A stretch of DNA of 64,000 nt, from positions 186,001 to 250,000 of the forward strand of contig NZ_BDCI01000001.1 in assembly GCF_001613425.1 (NCBI RefSeq), in the 5' to 3' direction. Of this stretch, positions 45,907 to 53,908 are shown in pieces; within the stretch, counting starts at the first letter, position 1, and every line of letters begins with the position of its first letter. Source of the stretch: Nocardia vulneris (GTDB lineage Bacteria; Actinomycetota; Actinomycetes; Mycobacteriales; Mycobacteriaceae). Made by a program: the position numbers and the translations under genes. Below the pieces are notes generated by a model. The model was not told where the DNA came from. It searched no databases and was given only the letters and a program-made list of their open reading frames with translations.

Positions 45907-46836
45907 TCAGCTGCGGCGCGGGGTGATCGCGGCCCGGTCGGCGCGCAGGTCGTCGACGAAGTTGGCGATCGCCTCGGCGACCAGCAGCGGTTCGGTGACC
46001 GGCAGCCAGTGGTCCGCCGGCACGGCACAGCGCCAGAGCCGGTCCACCCAGCGGATCGAGGTGTCGTAGATGGCGGCGGGCACGAACGGGTCGGTGGAGT
46101 CCACCAGCAGTTGCACCGGTACCGCGGTGCGCCGCAGCCGCGGGCGGCGCAGATGATGCAGCAGGTTGGCCTGCGCGATCCGCCCGCCCGAGACGAGGTC
46201 GGTGCGCCAGGTGCGGGCGATCCGGGCCGGGATCGGCGAGAGCCCGCCGAGCCGCTCGACCAGCAACGTCCGCACCCGCGGCGGGTACAGCCGTCGCGCG
46301 ACGGGGATCGGCCGCAGGGTCCAGCGCGCGCCGTGCAGCCACCAGCCGAGATCGCCGAGCATGCCTTTGGCGTGCGGCGCGACCGCGCGCAGCCACAACC
46401 CCAGATGATCGAGGTTGGGACCGGAAATGGCGGTGAACGAGGCGATCCGGGTGTTCGCCCGCGGATCGCACACCGCCTCCCACAGTTGCACCGCGCCCCA
46501 GCCGTGGCCGCAGGTGTGCACCGGCTGTTTCGGGCTCGCCGCGTCGATCACCGCGAAGAAGTCGGCGGCCAGCCGGTCCAGGCGGAAGTCCGCGAGCAGG
46601 GCCGGAGTGGCTGATCTGCCGTGCCCGCGCACGTCGTAGGTGATCACCCGGAAGCCGTCGCTCAGCAGGGCGGCGACGGTGGCCCACACGCGATGGGTGT
46701 CGGTGAGGCCGTGCACGAGAACCAAGGGTTCGGCCGCGGGGTCGCCCCATTCGAAAACGGCGAGATCGGCGCCGTCGGCGGTCACCGTCCACTGCCGGTC
46801 CGGGCGCGGCGTATCGGTGTCGATCAGGTTGGTCAT
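45907..46836 (-). CDS. EphD-like alpha/beta hydrolase with Gly at the nucleophile position
   Basis: 309 aa. It resembles the N-terminal hydrolase half of mycobacterial EphD, including the cap segment IASFTAISGPNLDHLGLWLRA. HGLTDTHRVW supplies the oxyanion loop and DSTDPF/ADHWL the acid and His. At the nucleophile elbow the sequence is CGHGWGA (His111-Gly112-Trp113): Asp (epoxide hydrolases) or Ser is replaced by Gly112. If the base calls are right, the enzyme should lack epoxide-hydrolase chemistry. The SDR domain of EphD is absent. Its divergent TetR and operators are shared with the 22-26 kb locus. Confidence 0.85.
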   Translation of the reverse strand: MTNLIDTDTPRPDRQWTVTADGADLAVFEWGDPAAEPLVLVHGLTDTHRVWATVAALLSDGFRVITYDVRGHGRSATPALLADFRLDRLAADFFAVIDAASPKQPVHTCGHGWGAVQLWEAVCDPRANTRIASFTAISGPNLDHLGLWLRAVAPHAKGMLGDLGWWLHGARWTLRPIPVARRLYPPRVRTLLVERLGGLSPIPARIARTWRTDLVSGGRIAQANLLHHLRRPRLRRTAVPVQLLVDSTDPFVPAAIYDTSIRWVDRLWRCAVPADHWLPVTEPLLVAEAIANFVDDLRADRAAITPRRS

Positions 46837-46882
46837 GTTGTCAGCCTCGTTCGGGGGCGAGCTGCCGGCCGGTCACCAGGGC

Positions 46883-46992
46883 CGTACCGCCAGTACGTTT
46901 TCCGATACCGACAGTACGAAGTAAACCCGGGCAAGGCGAGGGGTACGCCCAGACTATGGCGTACCTCACGTCGATAACCGTACTGACGGTAC
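46883..46992. promoter_or_regulatory. GTAC-N5-GTAC operators between the EphD-like gene and its TetR
   Basis: Three copies fall in the divergent promoter region: CGTAC-CGCCA-GTACG (46883-46897), ATAC-CGACA-GTAC (46905-46917, centre 21 bp from the first), and GTAC-TGACG-GTAC (46980-46992). A further dyad GGTACGCC-N8-GGCGTACC spans 46942-46965. The first two serve the hydrolase (minus), the third the TetR gene (plus), consistent with autorepression. Confidence 0.75.
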
Positions 46993-47007
46993 GTGTATGC
47001 TGCGGTC

Positions 47008-47694
47008 GTGCCCCGTCCCAGCTCCCGTCCGTCGGCGACCTCCCGTGCGGAGATCGTCGATGCCGCGATCCGGGTGATCGACCGGGCCGGGCCGCGGCCG
47101 AGCATGGACGACATCGCCCGCGAAGCCGCGATGACGAAGCCGCGGCTGTACCGGCAGTTCGCCGACAAAGCCGACCTCTACACCGAGATCGGCAACCGGA
47201 TGGCGAAGTCCGCCGCGGCGGCCGCGGGTAACGATCTGACGCTCATGCTGCAGCCCCCGCGCGCCGCGCTGCGCCGGGTGCTGACGGGTTACGCCGACAG
47301 TATTCTGCAGCATCCCAATGTCTTTCGCTTCCTCGGCCAGGCTCAGGTGACCCAGCAGTCCGACGGCACCGTGCTGCAATTCGACCTCGGCCGTGCCGCC
47401 TCGGACCGTTTCGCCCGGCAGGCGCGCGAGATCGCCGAGTCCATTCCGATCCAGACCGCGGGCATCGACTATCTGTCGCGCGCGGTGGTCGGCGTGGTCG
47501 TCTCGATCACCGATCTCTGGCTGGCCGATCCGGCGCCGTCGACGCGCACCGCGGAATTCGTCGACCAGGCCACCGAATTCGTGTGGGGCCTGATCGACGG
47601 TTTCCTGCGCAGGCAGGGCATCTCCGCGGATCCCGACACCCCGATACTCGCCTCGCTCACCGCCGTCAATCAGGCGCAGCGGCCCACGGGCTGA
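47008..47694 (+). CDS. TetR family regulator, paralogue of the TetR at 22102
   Basis: 228 aa from GTG at 47008 (GTG at 46993 is possible but abuts the operator). The HTH reads SMDDIAREAAMTKPRLYRQFADKADLY, nearly the same recognition helix as the TetR at 22102. NVFRFLGQAQ and TDLWLADPA in the ligand domain also align with that protein. It is divergent from the EphD-like hydrolase gene with three dyads between them. It likely represses both its own gene and the hydrolase, and perhaps the 22-26 kb operon. Confidence 0.9.
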   Translation: MPRPSSRPSATSRAEIVDAAIRVIDRAGPRPSMDDIAREAAMTKPRLYRQFADKADLYTEIGNRMAKSAAAAAGNDLTLMLQPPRAALRRVLTGYADSILQHPNVFRFLGQAQVTQQSDGTVLQFDLGRAASDRFARQAREIAESIPIQTAGIDYLSRAVVGVVVSITDLWLADPAPSTRTAEFVDQATEFVWGLIDGFLRRQGISADPDTPILASLTAVNQAQRPTG

Positions 47695-47744
47695 CCGCTC
47701 ATCAGCGCTTTCGCTGCCCGCGGCGCACTCTTGTGCCAGCCTTG

Positions 47745-47773
47745 TTGACAGAGTGCCAATAGTGCGCGAATCT
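47745..47773 (+). promoter_or_regulatory. Putative vegetative promoter of the acyl-CoA dehydrogenase operon
   Basis: A consensus TTGACA -35 (47745-47750) is followed after 17 bp by GAATCT (47768-47773), a weak -10. An inverted repeat GCACTC...GAGTGC (47726-47731 and 47751-47756) overlaps the -35 and could be an operator for the TetR encoded downstream. Confidence 0.45.
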
Positions 47774-47807
47774 GATGCGGAAGCACCGAGCGAGCAAAGG
47801 ATCTGAG

Positions 47808-48953
47808 ATGGCACGCGCCGCGTGGAGTGACGACGAGGTCGAGGCGGTTCGCGACCTGGCGAAGGCGTTCTTCGAAAAGGAGGTGGTCCCGCACGAGGAG
47901 AAGTTCGTCGCGCAGGGCCATCCGGATCGCGCGCTGTACAACCGCGCCGGCGAGCTGGGCTTGCTGTGCACCGCCATCCCGGCCGAATACGGTGGTGGCG
48001 GCGGCACTTTCGCGCACGAGGCGGCGATCATCGAGGAGCAGACCCGGGCGGGCGACGGCGCCTTGGGGATGCCGGTGCACACCTCGATCATCGCCCCCTA
48101 CATCAAGGAATTCGGGACCGAGGAACTCAAGCGCCGCGTGCTACCCAAGGCGGCCGCGGGCGAGATCGTGCTCTCCATCGGCATGACCGAGCCGAGCACC
48201 GGCTCCGACCTGCAGAACATCAAGACCCGCGCGGTGCGCGAGGGCGACGAGTACGTCATCACCGGCTCGAAGATCTTCATCACCAACGGCTGGCTCTGCG
48301 ACGGCATCGTCATCGCCGCCAAGACCGACCCGACCAAGGGCGCGGCCGGGGTCTCGCTGATCTACGCCGACGTGTCCGACGACACTCCGGGGTTCAAGCG
48401 TGGCCGCATCCTGAACAAGATCGGCGGCAAGGCGCAGGACACCGCCGAGCTGTTCTTCGACGGCCTGCGGGTGCCCGCGACGAATCTGCTCGGCGAGTCC
48501 GAGGGCCTCGGCTTCTATCAGATGATGCAGATGCTCGCGCAGGAACGCCTGGTCACCGGCATTATCGCGGTCGCGATGATGGAGCAGGCCGTGCAACTCA
48601 CGATCGATTACACGAAGGGCCGCGAGGCGTTCGGCAAGCCGCTGTTCGCGATGCAGAACACCAAGTTCGAACTCGCCGAGTGCGCCACCCTCGCGAAGAT
48701 CAGCCGTACCTTCCTGGACGACTGCATCGGGAAACACCTGCGCGGCGAGCTGGACATCCCCACCGCGGCGATGTCGAAGTACTGGCTCACCGATCAGCTG
48801 GGTATCGTGGTTGACCGCTGCCTGCAACTGTTCGGCGGCTACGGCTACATGACGGAGTATCCGATTTCGCAGCTTTACACCGGCGCCCGCGTCCTGCGCA
48901 TCCTGGCGGGTAGCAACGAGGTGATGAAGGATCTCATTGCCCGGTCTCTCTGA
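47808..48953 (+). CDS. Acyl-CoA dehydrogenase (FadE type)
   Basis: 381 aa from ATG at 47808 with AAAGGA upstream. Conserved landmarks: FFEKEVVPHEEK, IPAEYGGGGGT, IGMTEPSTGSDLQNIKTRA (FAD/substrate region), ITNGWLCDGIVIAAKTD, QLFGGYGYMTEYPI, and the end ILAGSNEVMKDLIARSL. It catalyses alpha,beta-desaturation of acyl-CoA with FAD. Normal length. A TetR gene overlaps its 3' end by 17 bp and is probably translated by coupling, giving self-regulation of the operon. Confidence 0.95.
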   Translation: MARAAWSDDEVEAVRDLAKAFFEKEVVPHEEKFVAQGHPDRALYNRAGELGLLCTAIPAEYGGGGGTFAHEAAIIEEQTRAGDGALGMPVHTSIIAPYIKEFGTEELKRRVLPKAAAGEIVLSIGMTEPSTGSDLQNIKTRAVREGDEYVITGSKIFITNGWLCDGIVIAAKTDPTKGAAGVSLIYADVSDDTPGFKRGRILNKIGGKAQDTAELFFDGLRVPATNLLGESEGLGFYQMMQMLAQERLVTGIIAVAMMEQAVQLTIDYTKGREAFGKPLFAMQNTKFELAECATLAKISRTFLDDCIGKHLRGELDIPTAAMSKYWLTDQLGIVVDRCLQLFGGYGYMTEYPISQLYTGARVLRILAGSNEVMKDLIARSL

Positions 48954-49590
48954 TACCACGAGTGAGACCGCGGACGGTGCTGCGTCGCCGCGCCGCCGCA
49001 GGCTCGAACCCGACGAGCGGCGCGCGCAGATCCTCGCGTGCGCGATCGACATGTTCGGCGAGCGGCCCTACGCCGCGGTCTCGACCGCCGAGCTGGCGCA
49101 GCGAGCCGGTGTCGCGCGCGGTCTGATCAACCACTACTTCGGCAACAAGCGCGATCTGTATCTCGCGGTCGTGCGCCGGATGGTGACGCTGCCCAAGCTG
49201 GACGACATGATCGTGCCCACCGGCACCGAGCGCGAGCGAGTCGACGCAAGTGTGCACTGGCTGCTGGACACCATCGCCGAGCACGGCAGCACCTGGGTGA
49301 AGGTGACCAGCCACGAGGGCGTCGGCGACGACCCCGAGGTGCAGCAGATCCTCGATCAGGCCGACGACGCCGCGGCCGAACGCCTGCTGCTCATGATCGG
49401 CCTCGCCGATTCGGCACGCAGTGCGGCATTGCGCGCGATGGTCCGCGCCTACGGCGGGCTGGTGAAAGTGGCGGGGCGCGAATGGATCACCCGCGCCACG
49501 CTGACCCGGCCGCAGGTGCACGACCTGCTCGCCGACATGCTGACGACCCTGGTCACCGAATCGCTGCCGCGGGTGGACCGCAGGCACTGA
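48937..49590 (+). CDS. TetR family regulator coupled to the acyl-CoA dehydrogenase
   Basis: 217 aa from a TTG at 48937 inside the end of the dehydrogenase gene, preceded by AAGGA 5 nt upstream; no later ATG or GTG fits the domain. HTH: RRAQILACAIDMFGERPYAAVSTAELAQRAGVARGLINHYFGNKRDLYLAV, a FadR/KstR-like TetR helix. It may sense acyl-CoA and repress its own operon. It shows no close similarity to the two TetR paralogues at 22102 and 47008. Confidence 0.88.
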   Translation: MPGLSDTTSETADGAASPRRRRLEPDERRAQILACAIDMFGERPYAAVSTAELAQRAGVARGLINHYFGNKRDLYLAVVRRMVTLPKLDDMIVPTGTERERVDASVHWLLDTIAEHGSTWVKVTSHEGVGDDPEVQQILDQADDAAAERLLLMIGLADSARSAALRAMVRAYGGLVKVAGREWITRATLTRPQVHDLLADMLTTLVTESLPRVDRRH

Positions 49591-49611
49591 GCGTGCCCGC
49601 GGTCGCCCGGG

Positions 49612-49971
49612 TCAGTTGCCGGTTTCGGGCGCCACCTCGGCGGCCGCCGGCGCCGCGCTGTAGCGCACCGGCCGCCGAGTGCCCGGCGCGTGCCCCTGCC
49701 GCCCGTACTTCAGCTCGATGACTTCCTCCCGCCGGTGCTCGACCACCAGCGCACCGACGCCGAGGATCCACAGCGTCGCGGTCGCGATCGCGCCGATCTG
49801 GACCCAGTCGCTGAAGCCGTACCCGGCCGCGGTGAGCGTGCACGCCATCGCCACGATGCCGAGTGCGCACAGGATCAAGCCGGGCACGTTGTAGTTGTCG
49901 CCGAGCAGATCGCCGGCCTGCGCATGCCACGGCCGATCGTCGCGGCCGTCGGGATCGGTGCTACCGAACAT
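49612..49971 (-). CDS. Small two-helix membrane protein, UsfY-like
   Basis: 119 aa. A short N-terminus with WHAQAGDLLGDNYNVPGLILCALGIVAMACTL then a second helix (WVQIGAIATATLWILGVGALVV) and the motif EHRREEVIEL. The layout (NVPG helix, second helix, EHRR) resembles the actinobacterial UsfY stress-associated membrane proteins encoded near sigF in mycobacteria. Function unknown. The C-terminal 40 residues are Ala/Pro-rich. Convergent with the TetR gene. Confidence 0.65.
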   Translation of the reverse strand: MFGSTDPDGRDDRPWHAQAGDLLGDNYNVPGLILCALGIVAMACTLTAAGYGFSDWVQIGAIATATLWILGVGALVVEHRREEVIELKYGRQGHAPGTRRPVRYSAAPAAAEVAPETGN

Positions 49972-50224
49972 GGTTCCTCCTGAGAGTCAGCGCAAGATCA
50001 GTGACACGGAGCGCGTGCGAGACCGCACGGTGTGCTCAGCATGAACTGTCGTCGCACGAAACGGCGCGCAACGTTGTCGGTTCGTTATTACGGTTGCATC
50101 ACCGTATTTCGACCTTTCGGATGATCCGGCCGCCGTCGGACCCCTATTGTGGGTCGGGATATCGGGGCGGGTCCGGAGTGTCCGAGGTTCCTGCGCGGTG
50201 TGTGGTGTGGAGAGGGAACCTGGC

Positions 50225-50995
50225 ATGGCACGGGCAGAACGCCGTGAAACGGAACGCTGGCCTGCGGCAGCGCAGCAGGACGATCGGTGGCCGGAGGCGG
50301 CGGAGGAAGAGCGCTGGGGCGAAGCCGACCCGGACGAGCGGTGGCAGGAGCCCGTGCCGAGCCGCCGCCGCACCGGCCGGCTGCGGGTGGAGATCCCGCC
50401 CATCGTCAACCCCTACGCGATCGTCGCGCTGGTGGCGGCGTTGCTCGGGTTGTTCCCGGTCGCCATCGTGTTCGGCTTCATCGCCTTCTCCCATCCGCGG
50501 GGCCGGGTGATGGCGCTGTTCGCGCTGCTGATCGGCGTGGCCGAGGTGACGGCGCTGGTGGGTTTCGTCGTGCTGGCCGGAAACGTGTTGCCCGACAGCG
50601 TGACCCGGGCGAACAAGCCGACGATGAACCTGTCGGCGCAGGCGACGACGGAGCGCCCGGCGCCGCCGGTGATCACCACCGTGGTCCCGCCGTCCGCGGC
50701 CCCGAGCGTGACCGCCACCTCGGCGAGCCAGAGCAACCTGAAGAAGGGCTCGGCCTGCACCGAATCGCAGGCCGGCCAGATCGGCACCGGGGCGGACGGC
50801 ACGACGCTGCTCTGCCTGCAAAGCGCGAGCAGCTACCAGTGGTCCGGCCCGGTCAACGTGTCCACGACGACCCAGCAGCCGGGCACGAAATGCGATGGCA
50901 CCACGGGCAAGACGGCCCGCACCGCCGACGGCCGCGCGCTGATCTGCGAGAACCCCGGACGCAACGGCACCTGGGCGCTGTGGACCACCGAATAA
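50225..50995 (+). CDS. DUF4190-like membrane protein with Ser/Thr-rich tail and two-Cys repeats
   Basis: 256 aa from ATG at 50225. The acidic N-terminus (about 60 residues) repeats ERWPxAxxxD-like units. Two transmembrane helices follow (IVNPYAIVALVAALLGLFPVAIVFGFIAF and ALFALLIGVAEVTALVGFVVLA), the DUF4190 pattern. The external C-terminal part has Ser/Thr/Pro-rich linker and a duplicated mini-domain (KKGSACTESQAGQIGTGADGTTLLCLQ and GTKCDGTTGKTARTADGRALICEN) of about 40 residues each with two Cys. The function is unknown. The 253 bp upstream contain promoter DNA only. Confidence 0.72.
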   Translation: MARAERRETERWPAAAQQDDRWPEAAEEERWGEADPDERWQEPVPSRRRTGRLRVEIPPIVNPYAIVALVAALLGLFPVAIVFGFIAFSHPRGRVMALFALLIGVAEVTALVGFVVLAGNVLPDSVTRANKPTMNLSAQATTERPAPPVITTVVPPSAAPSVTATSASQSNLKKGSACTESQAGQIGTGADGTTLLCLQSASSYQWSGPVNVSTTTQQPGTKCDGTTGKTARTADGRALICENPGRNGTWALWTTE

Positions 50996-51014
50996 CCTGG
51001 ACCACCGAATAACC
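50981..51014. repeat. 17-bp tandem duplication across a stop codon
   Basis: TGGACCACCGAATAACC is present twice in direct tandem (50981-50997 and 50998-51014). The first copy encodes the last residues (WTTE) and stop of the membrane protein gene; the second copy follows it exactly and lies before the convergent polD1 gene. Confidence 0.9.
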
Positions 51015-51022
51015 GGCCCGGT

Positions 51023-52024
51023 CTACTCTTCCTTCTTGGCCCGGCTCGGCTGCACCCGCGGCGGTTCGTTCGGCATCTTCGGATACTGCGGCGGCCACGG
51101 CGCGTCGAGCAGACCCGAGGCCATATCCCGCTCCGACATCTCCAACAGCGGCGCGATGGACTGCGGCGTACGGTCGGCCCACGGATCGCCGAACTCGGTC
51201 AGCCGCGCGGGCACGGTGGCGATGGTGAGTTCGTCGGGCACGACGTCGGCCAACGCGTCCCAGGTGATCGGCGTGGACACCTGCGCGCCGACCTTCGGGC
51301 GCACGCACCACGCACCGAAAACCGTTTTGTGCGGCGCGTTCTGATTGAAGTCGACGAATACCCGATTGCCGCGCTCTTCCTTCCACCACTGCGCGGTGAT
51401 CTCGTCCGGATGCCTGCGCTCCAGTTCCCTGGCCAGCGCGACGGCGGCCGCGCGCACCTGGTAGCCGTCCCAATTCGGTGCCAGCGCAACGTAGATGTGC
51501 AGACCGCGTGAGCCGGAGGTCTTGATCCGCGACTCGATGCCCAGCTCGGTGAACAGGTCGCGGGTGAGCCCGGCCGCCCGTCTGAGATCGTCGAACGTGA
51601 TGCCGGGCGACGGATCGAGGTCGATCCGCAGTTCGTCGGCGATCTGCAGATTGTCCGCCCGGTTCGGCCACACGTGGAAACCGAGACAGCCCTGGTTCAC
51701 CGCCCACAGGATGTGCGCGAGGTCGTGCGCGACGAGCGCGTCGCTGGTGGTGCCGTTCGGTGTGGACACCTCCACGGTGTGCAACCAGTCCGGCGCCGAC
51801 TTGGGCACCCGCTTCTGGAACCACGACTTCCCGGACGCACCATCGGGATACCGCTCCAACAGCAGCGGCCGCCCGCCGACGACACTCAGGAACGGCTCGG
51901 CCACCGCCTGGTAGTAGCGGACCAGGTCCAGCTTCGTCTCGCCACGCTTGGTGAAGTAGACCTTGCCGGGATTGCTGATGGTGACGGTCCGGCCGTCGAC
52001 CTCGATATCGACCGATTCACTCAT
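51023..52024 (-). CDS. polD1: LigD-like primase-polymerase (PolD1/Rv3730c type)
   Basis: 333 aa. An archaeo-eukaryotic primase (AEP) domain: start SNPGKVYFTKRGETKLDLVRYYQAVAEP, catalytic DxD in IDLDPSPG, SGSRGLHIYV, and WEERGNRVFVDFNQN-like region. These are the LigD polymerase motifs. The protein has no ligase or nuclease domain. The gene follows ligC, as in mycobacteria where PolD1 and LigC act together in a base-excision-linked pathway. The gap to ligC is filled by three 77-bp repeats. Its start is preceded by GAGGTG. Confidence 0.92.
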   Translation of the reverse strand: MSESVDIEVDGRTVTISNPGKVYFTKRGETKLDLVRYYQAVAEPFLSVVGGRPLLLERYPDGASGKSWFQKRVPKSAPDWLHTVEVSTPNGTTSDALVAHDLAHILWAVNQGCLGFHVWPNRADNLQIADELRIDLDPSPGITFDDLRRAAGLTRDLFTELGIESRIKTSGSRGLHIYVALAPNWDGYQVRAAAVALARELERRHPDEITAQWWKEERGNRVFVDFNQNAPHKTVFGAWCVRPKVGAQVSTPITWDALADVVPDELTIATVPARLTEFGDPWADRTPQSIAPLLEMSERDMASGLLDAPWPPQYPKMPNEPPRVQPSRAKKEE

Positions 52025-52029
52025 GCCTG

Positions 52030-52270
52030 CACCTCGCTGGCGCTCGGTTCCGTCATGCGCGAGGCACGCTGTGACATGGTTCGCTCACTACGTTCGCTCA
52101 TGACTCCACCTCGCTGGCGCTCGGTTCCGTCATGCGCGAGGCGCGCTGTGACATGGTTCGCTCACTACGTTCGCTCACGACTCCACCTCGCTGGCGCTCG
52201 GTTCCGTCATGCGCGAGGCGCGCTGTGACATGGTTCGCTCACTACGTTCGCTCACGACTGCACCTCGCTG
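52030..52270. repeat. Three tandem 77-bp repeats between polD1 and ligC
   Basis: Units start at 52030, 52107 and 52184; a fourth stops after 10 bp at 52261-52270. They are almost identical: unit 1 differs at two positions, unit 3 at its last base. Read on the minus strand, each unit contains AGCGAGGTG (a ribosome-binding site) a few bases before ATGA or GTGA. The polD1 start and the final four codons and stop of ligC lie in repeat-derived or repeat-like sequence. Unit length 77 is not a multiple of three. Confidence 0.93.
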
Positions 52271-53334
52271 AAGATCTCACTCAGCTCCGCGGGCGGCGCC
52301 TCGTCCAGCTGTGCGTAGGTGCATGATTCGGGGGTGCGGTCGGTGCGGAACCGGACCAGTCTGCCGCCGTGCCGGAGCCGGCCGGACTGCACGTGTTCGT
52401 AGCGGACCTCGGCGACCAGTTCGGTGCGCAACGCCTCCCAGGAGAGGTCCTTGCCGCCGGTCCAGCGGCTCACCCCGCCGGGCATCTTGCCGTCGGCCCT
52501 GGCTTGCGCCGCGGCGTCGGCCCATTCACGCCACGGATGGTTTTCCAGCGCGTTCTCCCGCAGCGGCGCGAGCTCGTCGACCAGTTCTTTGCGCCGGGCC
52601 GCGGTGAAGCTGCTCGCCACGCCGACGTGGTGCAGGTTGCCCTCGTCGTCGAAGAGCCCGAGCAGCAGCGAGCCGACGCCTTCCCCGTCCTTGTGCCAGC
52701 GGAACCCGGCGACCACGCAGTCGGCGGTGCGTTCGTGCTTGACCTTCAGCATCACGCGCTTGTCCTGCAGGTAGGCCAGCCCGTCGGCCTTGACCATGAC
52801 ACCGTCGAAGCCCGCGCCCTCGAACCGGGTGAACCAGTCCTCGGCGACGTCGGGGTCCTGGGTGATGGGAGTCAGGTGCACTCGTGCGGGTTCGGTGTCG
52901 AGGATGGTCTCGAGCAGTCGCCTGCGTTCGGCGAACGGCTCCTCGGTGAGGTCGCGGTCGCCGAGGGCGAGCAGATCGAACGCGACGAAACTGGCCGGCG
53001 TCTCCACCGCCAGCTTGTTGACCCGGGACGCGGCCGGATGCAGCCGGTTCTGCAGCGTGTCGAAGTCCAGGCCCTGATCGGTCACCACGACGATCTCGCC
53101 GTCGACCACGCACCGGTCCGGCAGCGCCTGCTGCAACAACTCGGCGACCTCGGGGAAATACCTGGTCAACGGGCGGTCGTTGCGGGAGCCGAGCTCCACC
53201 TCGGCCCCGTCGCGGAAGACGATGCAGCGGAAGCCGTCCCATTTCGGCTCGTAGCTGAGCCCGGGTTCACGGGGCACGCCCGGCGCGGTTTTGGCGAGCA
53301 TCGGCCGGACAGGTGGCATCACCGGTAAGTCCAC
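52252..53334 (-). CDS. ligC: ATP-dependent DNA ligase (LigC type)
   Basis: 360 aa from GTG at 53334 (GAGGAGGG 8 nt upstream). Nucleotidyl transferase motifs: YEPKWDGFR (Lys adenylation site), LGSRNDRPLTRYFPE, VVDGEIVV, ASFVAFDLLAL, FDGVMVKADGL and MLKVKHERTADCVVAGFRWHKDGEGVGSLLLGLFDD leading into the OB domain. Length and lack of extra domains match LigC, used with PolD1 in DNA repair. The C-terminal SEVQS is encoded inside the 77-bp repeat element, so it may have been changed by the repeat expansion. Confidence 0.93.
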   Translation of the reverse strand: MDLPVMPPVRPMLAKTAPGVPREPGLSYEPKWDGFRCIVFRDGAEVELGSRNDRPLTRYFPEVAELLQQALPDRCVVDGEIVVVTDQGLDFDTLQNRLHPAASRVNKLAVETPASFVAFDLLALGDRDLTEEPFAERRRLLETILDTEPARVHLTPITQDPDVAEDWFTRFEGAGFDGVMVKADGLAYLQDKRVMLKVKHERTADCVVAGFRWHKDGEGVGSLLLGLFDDEGNLHHVGVASSFTAARRKELVDELAPLRENALENHPWREWADAAAQARADGKMPGGVSRWTGGKDLSWEALRTELVAEVRYEHVQSGRLRHGGRLVRFRTDRTPESCTYAQLDEAPPAELSEIFSEVQS

Positions 53335-53421
53335 GCGAACTACCCTCCTCGGTTCGTGTTCCTTACCGATGCAGACGGCATGTTCGAGCAGAATTCATCG
53401 GCACTTGCCGATGATCGTAAG

Positions 53422-53460
53422 CGCCGCAGCCGACAAGATCGGGAATTGGCGGCTGCGGCG
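53422..53460 (-). terminator. Hairpin terminator after the cold-shock gene
   Basis: CGCCGCAGCCG (53422-53432) pairs perfectly with CGGCTGCGGCG (53450-53460), an 11-bp stem with a 17-nt loop, 10 bp after the cold-shock gene stop and upstream of ligC. Confidence 0.75.
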
Positions 53461-53469
53461 AAACCCGTA

Positions 53470-53868
53470 TCAGTTGTCCAGCCAGCCGTGTTGCTCGGCG
53501 AAGGCGGTGAGCCGGTCGCGGATGGTGAGGATCTCCCCGGCGGTCAAGGCGGGACTGGCGTCCAGCAGCAGCTCGGTGATGAGGCGTTTGTGTTCGGCGA
53601 CCGTGAGGTGCCCGGAGTTCGACCGGTGTTTCGATTTGTGCGGTAGCACCGGCGGGTTCGGCTGACCGCCGACGACGGTCAGGTTCACCGCCTTCGGCCC
53701 CCGATCGCCCTCGGTCATGTCGAATTCGAATACCCGGCCCTGGCGTAACTCGTCCTCATCCAGTCCGATGTCGTTGACGTGCACGAATACGTCCGGACCG
53801 CCGTCCTCCGGTCGAATGAAACCGAATCCCCGAGAGCTGTCGAACGAGACCAATTTCCCGATGGACAC
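53470..53868 (-). CDS. Cold-shock domain protein with C-terminal extension
   Basis: 132 aa from GTG at 53868 (GAGGAG 9 nt upstream). CSD at 1-60: GKLVSFDSSRGFGFIRPEDGGPDVFVHVNDI with RNP1-like GFGFI and RNP2-like VFVHV. The C-terminal 60 residues form a helical extension (TVAEHKRLITELLLDASPALTAGEILTIRDRLTAFAEQHGWL), unlike the 67-residue CspA. Such long actinobacterial CSD proteins bind single-stranded nucleic acids; the target is unknown. It follows the flotillin gene by 40 bp. Confidence 0.9.
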   Translation of the reverse strand: MSIGKLVSFDSSRGFGFIRPEDGGPDVFVHVNDIGLDEDELRQGRVFEFDMTEGDRGPKAVNLTVVGGQPNPPVLPHKSKHRSNSGHLTVAEHKRLITELLLDASPALTAGEILTIRDRLTAFAEQHGWLDN

Positions 53869-53908
53869 CAACACCCACTCCTCGCCACGCGGTCACTACC
53901 CGGTCACC

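Noticed and set aside
52030..52270. Possible CRISPR array
   Set aside because: Units are direct 77-bp tandem copies with no unique spacers between repeats.
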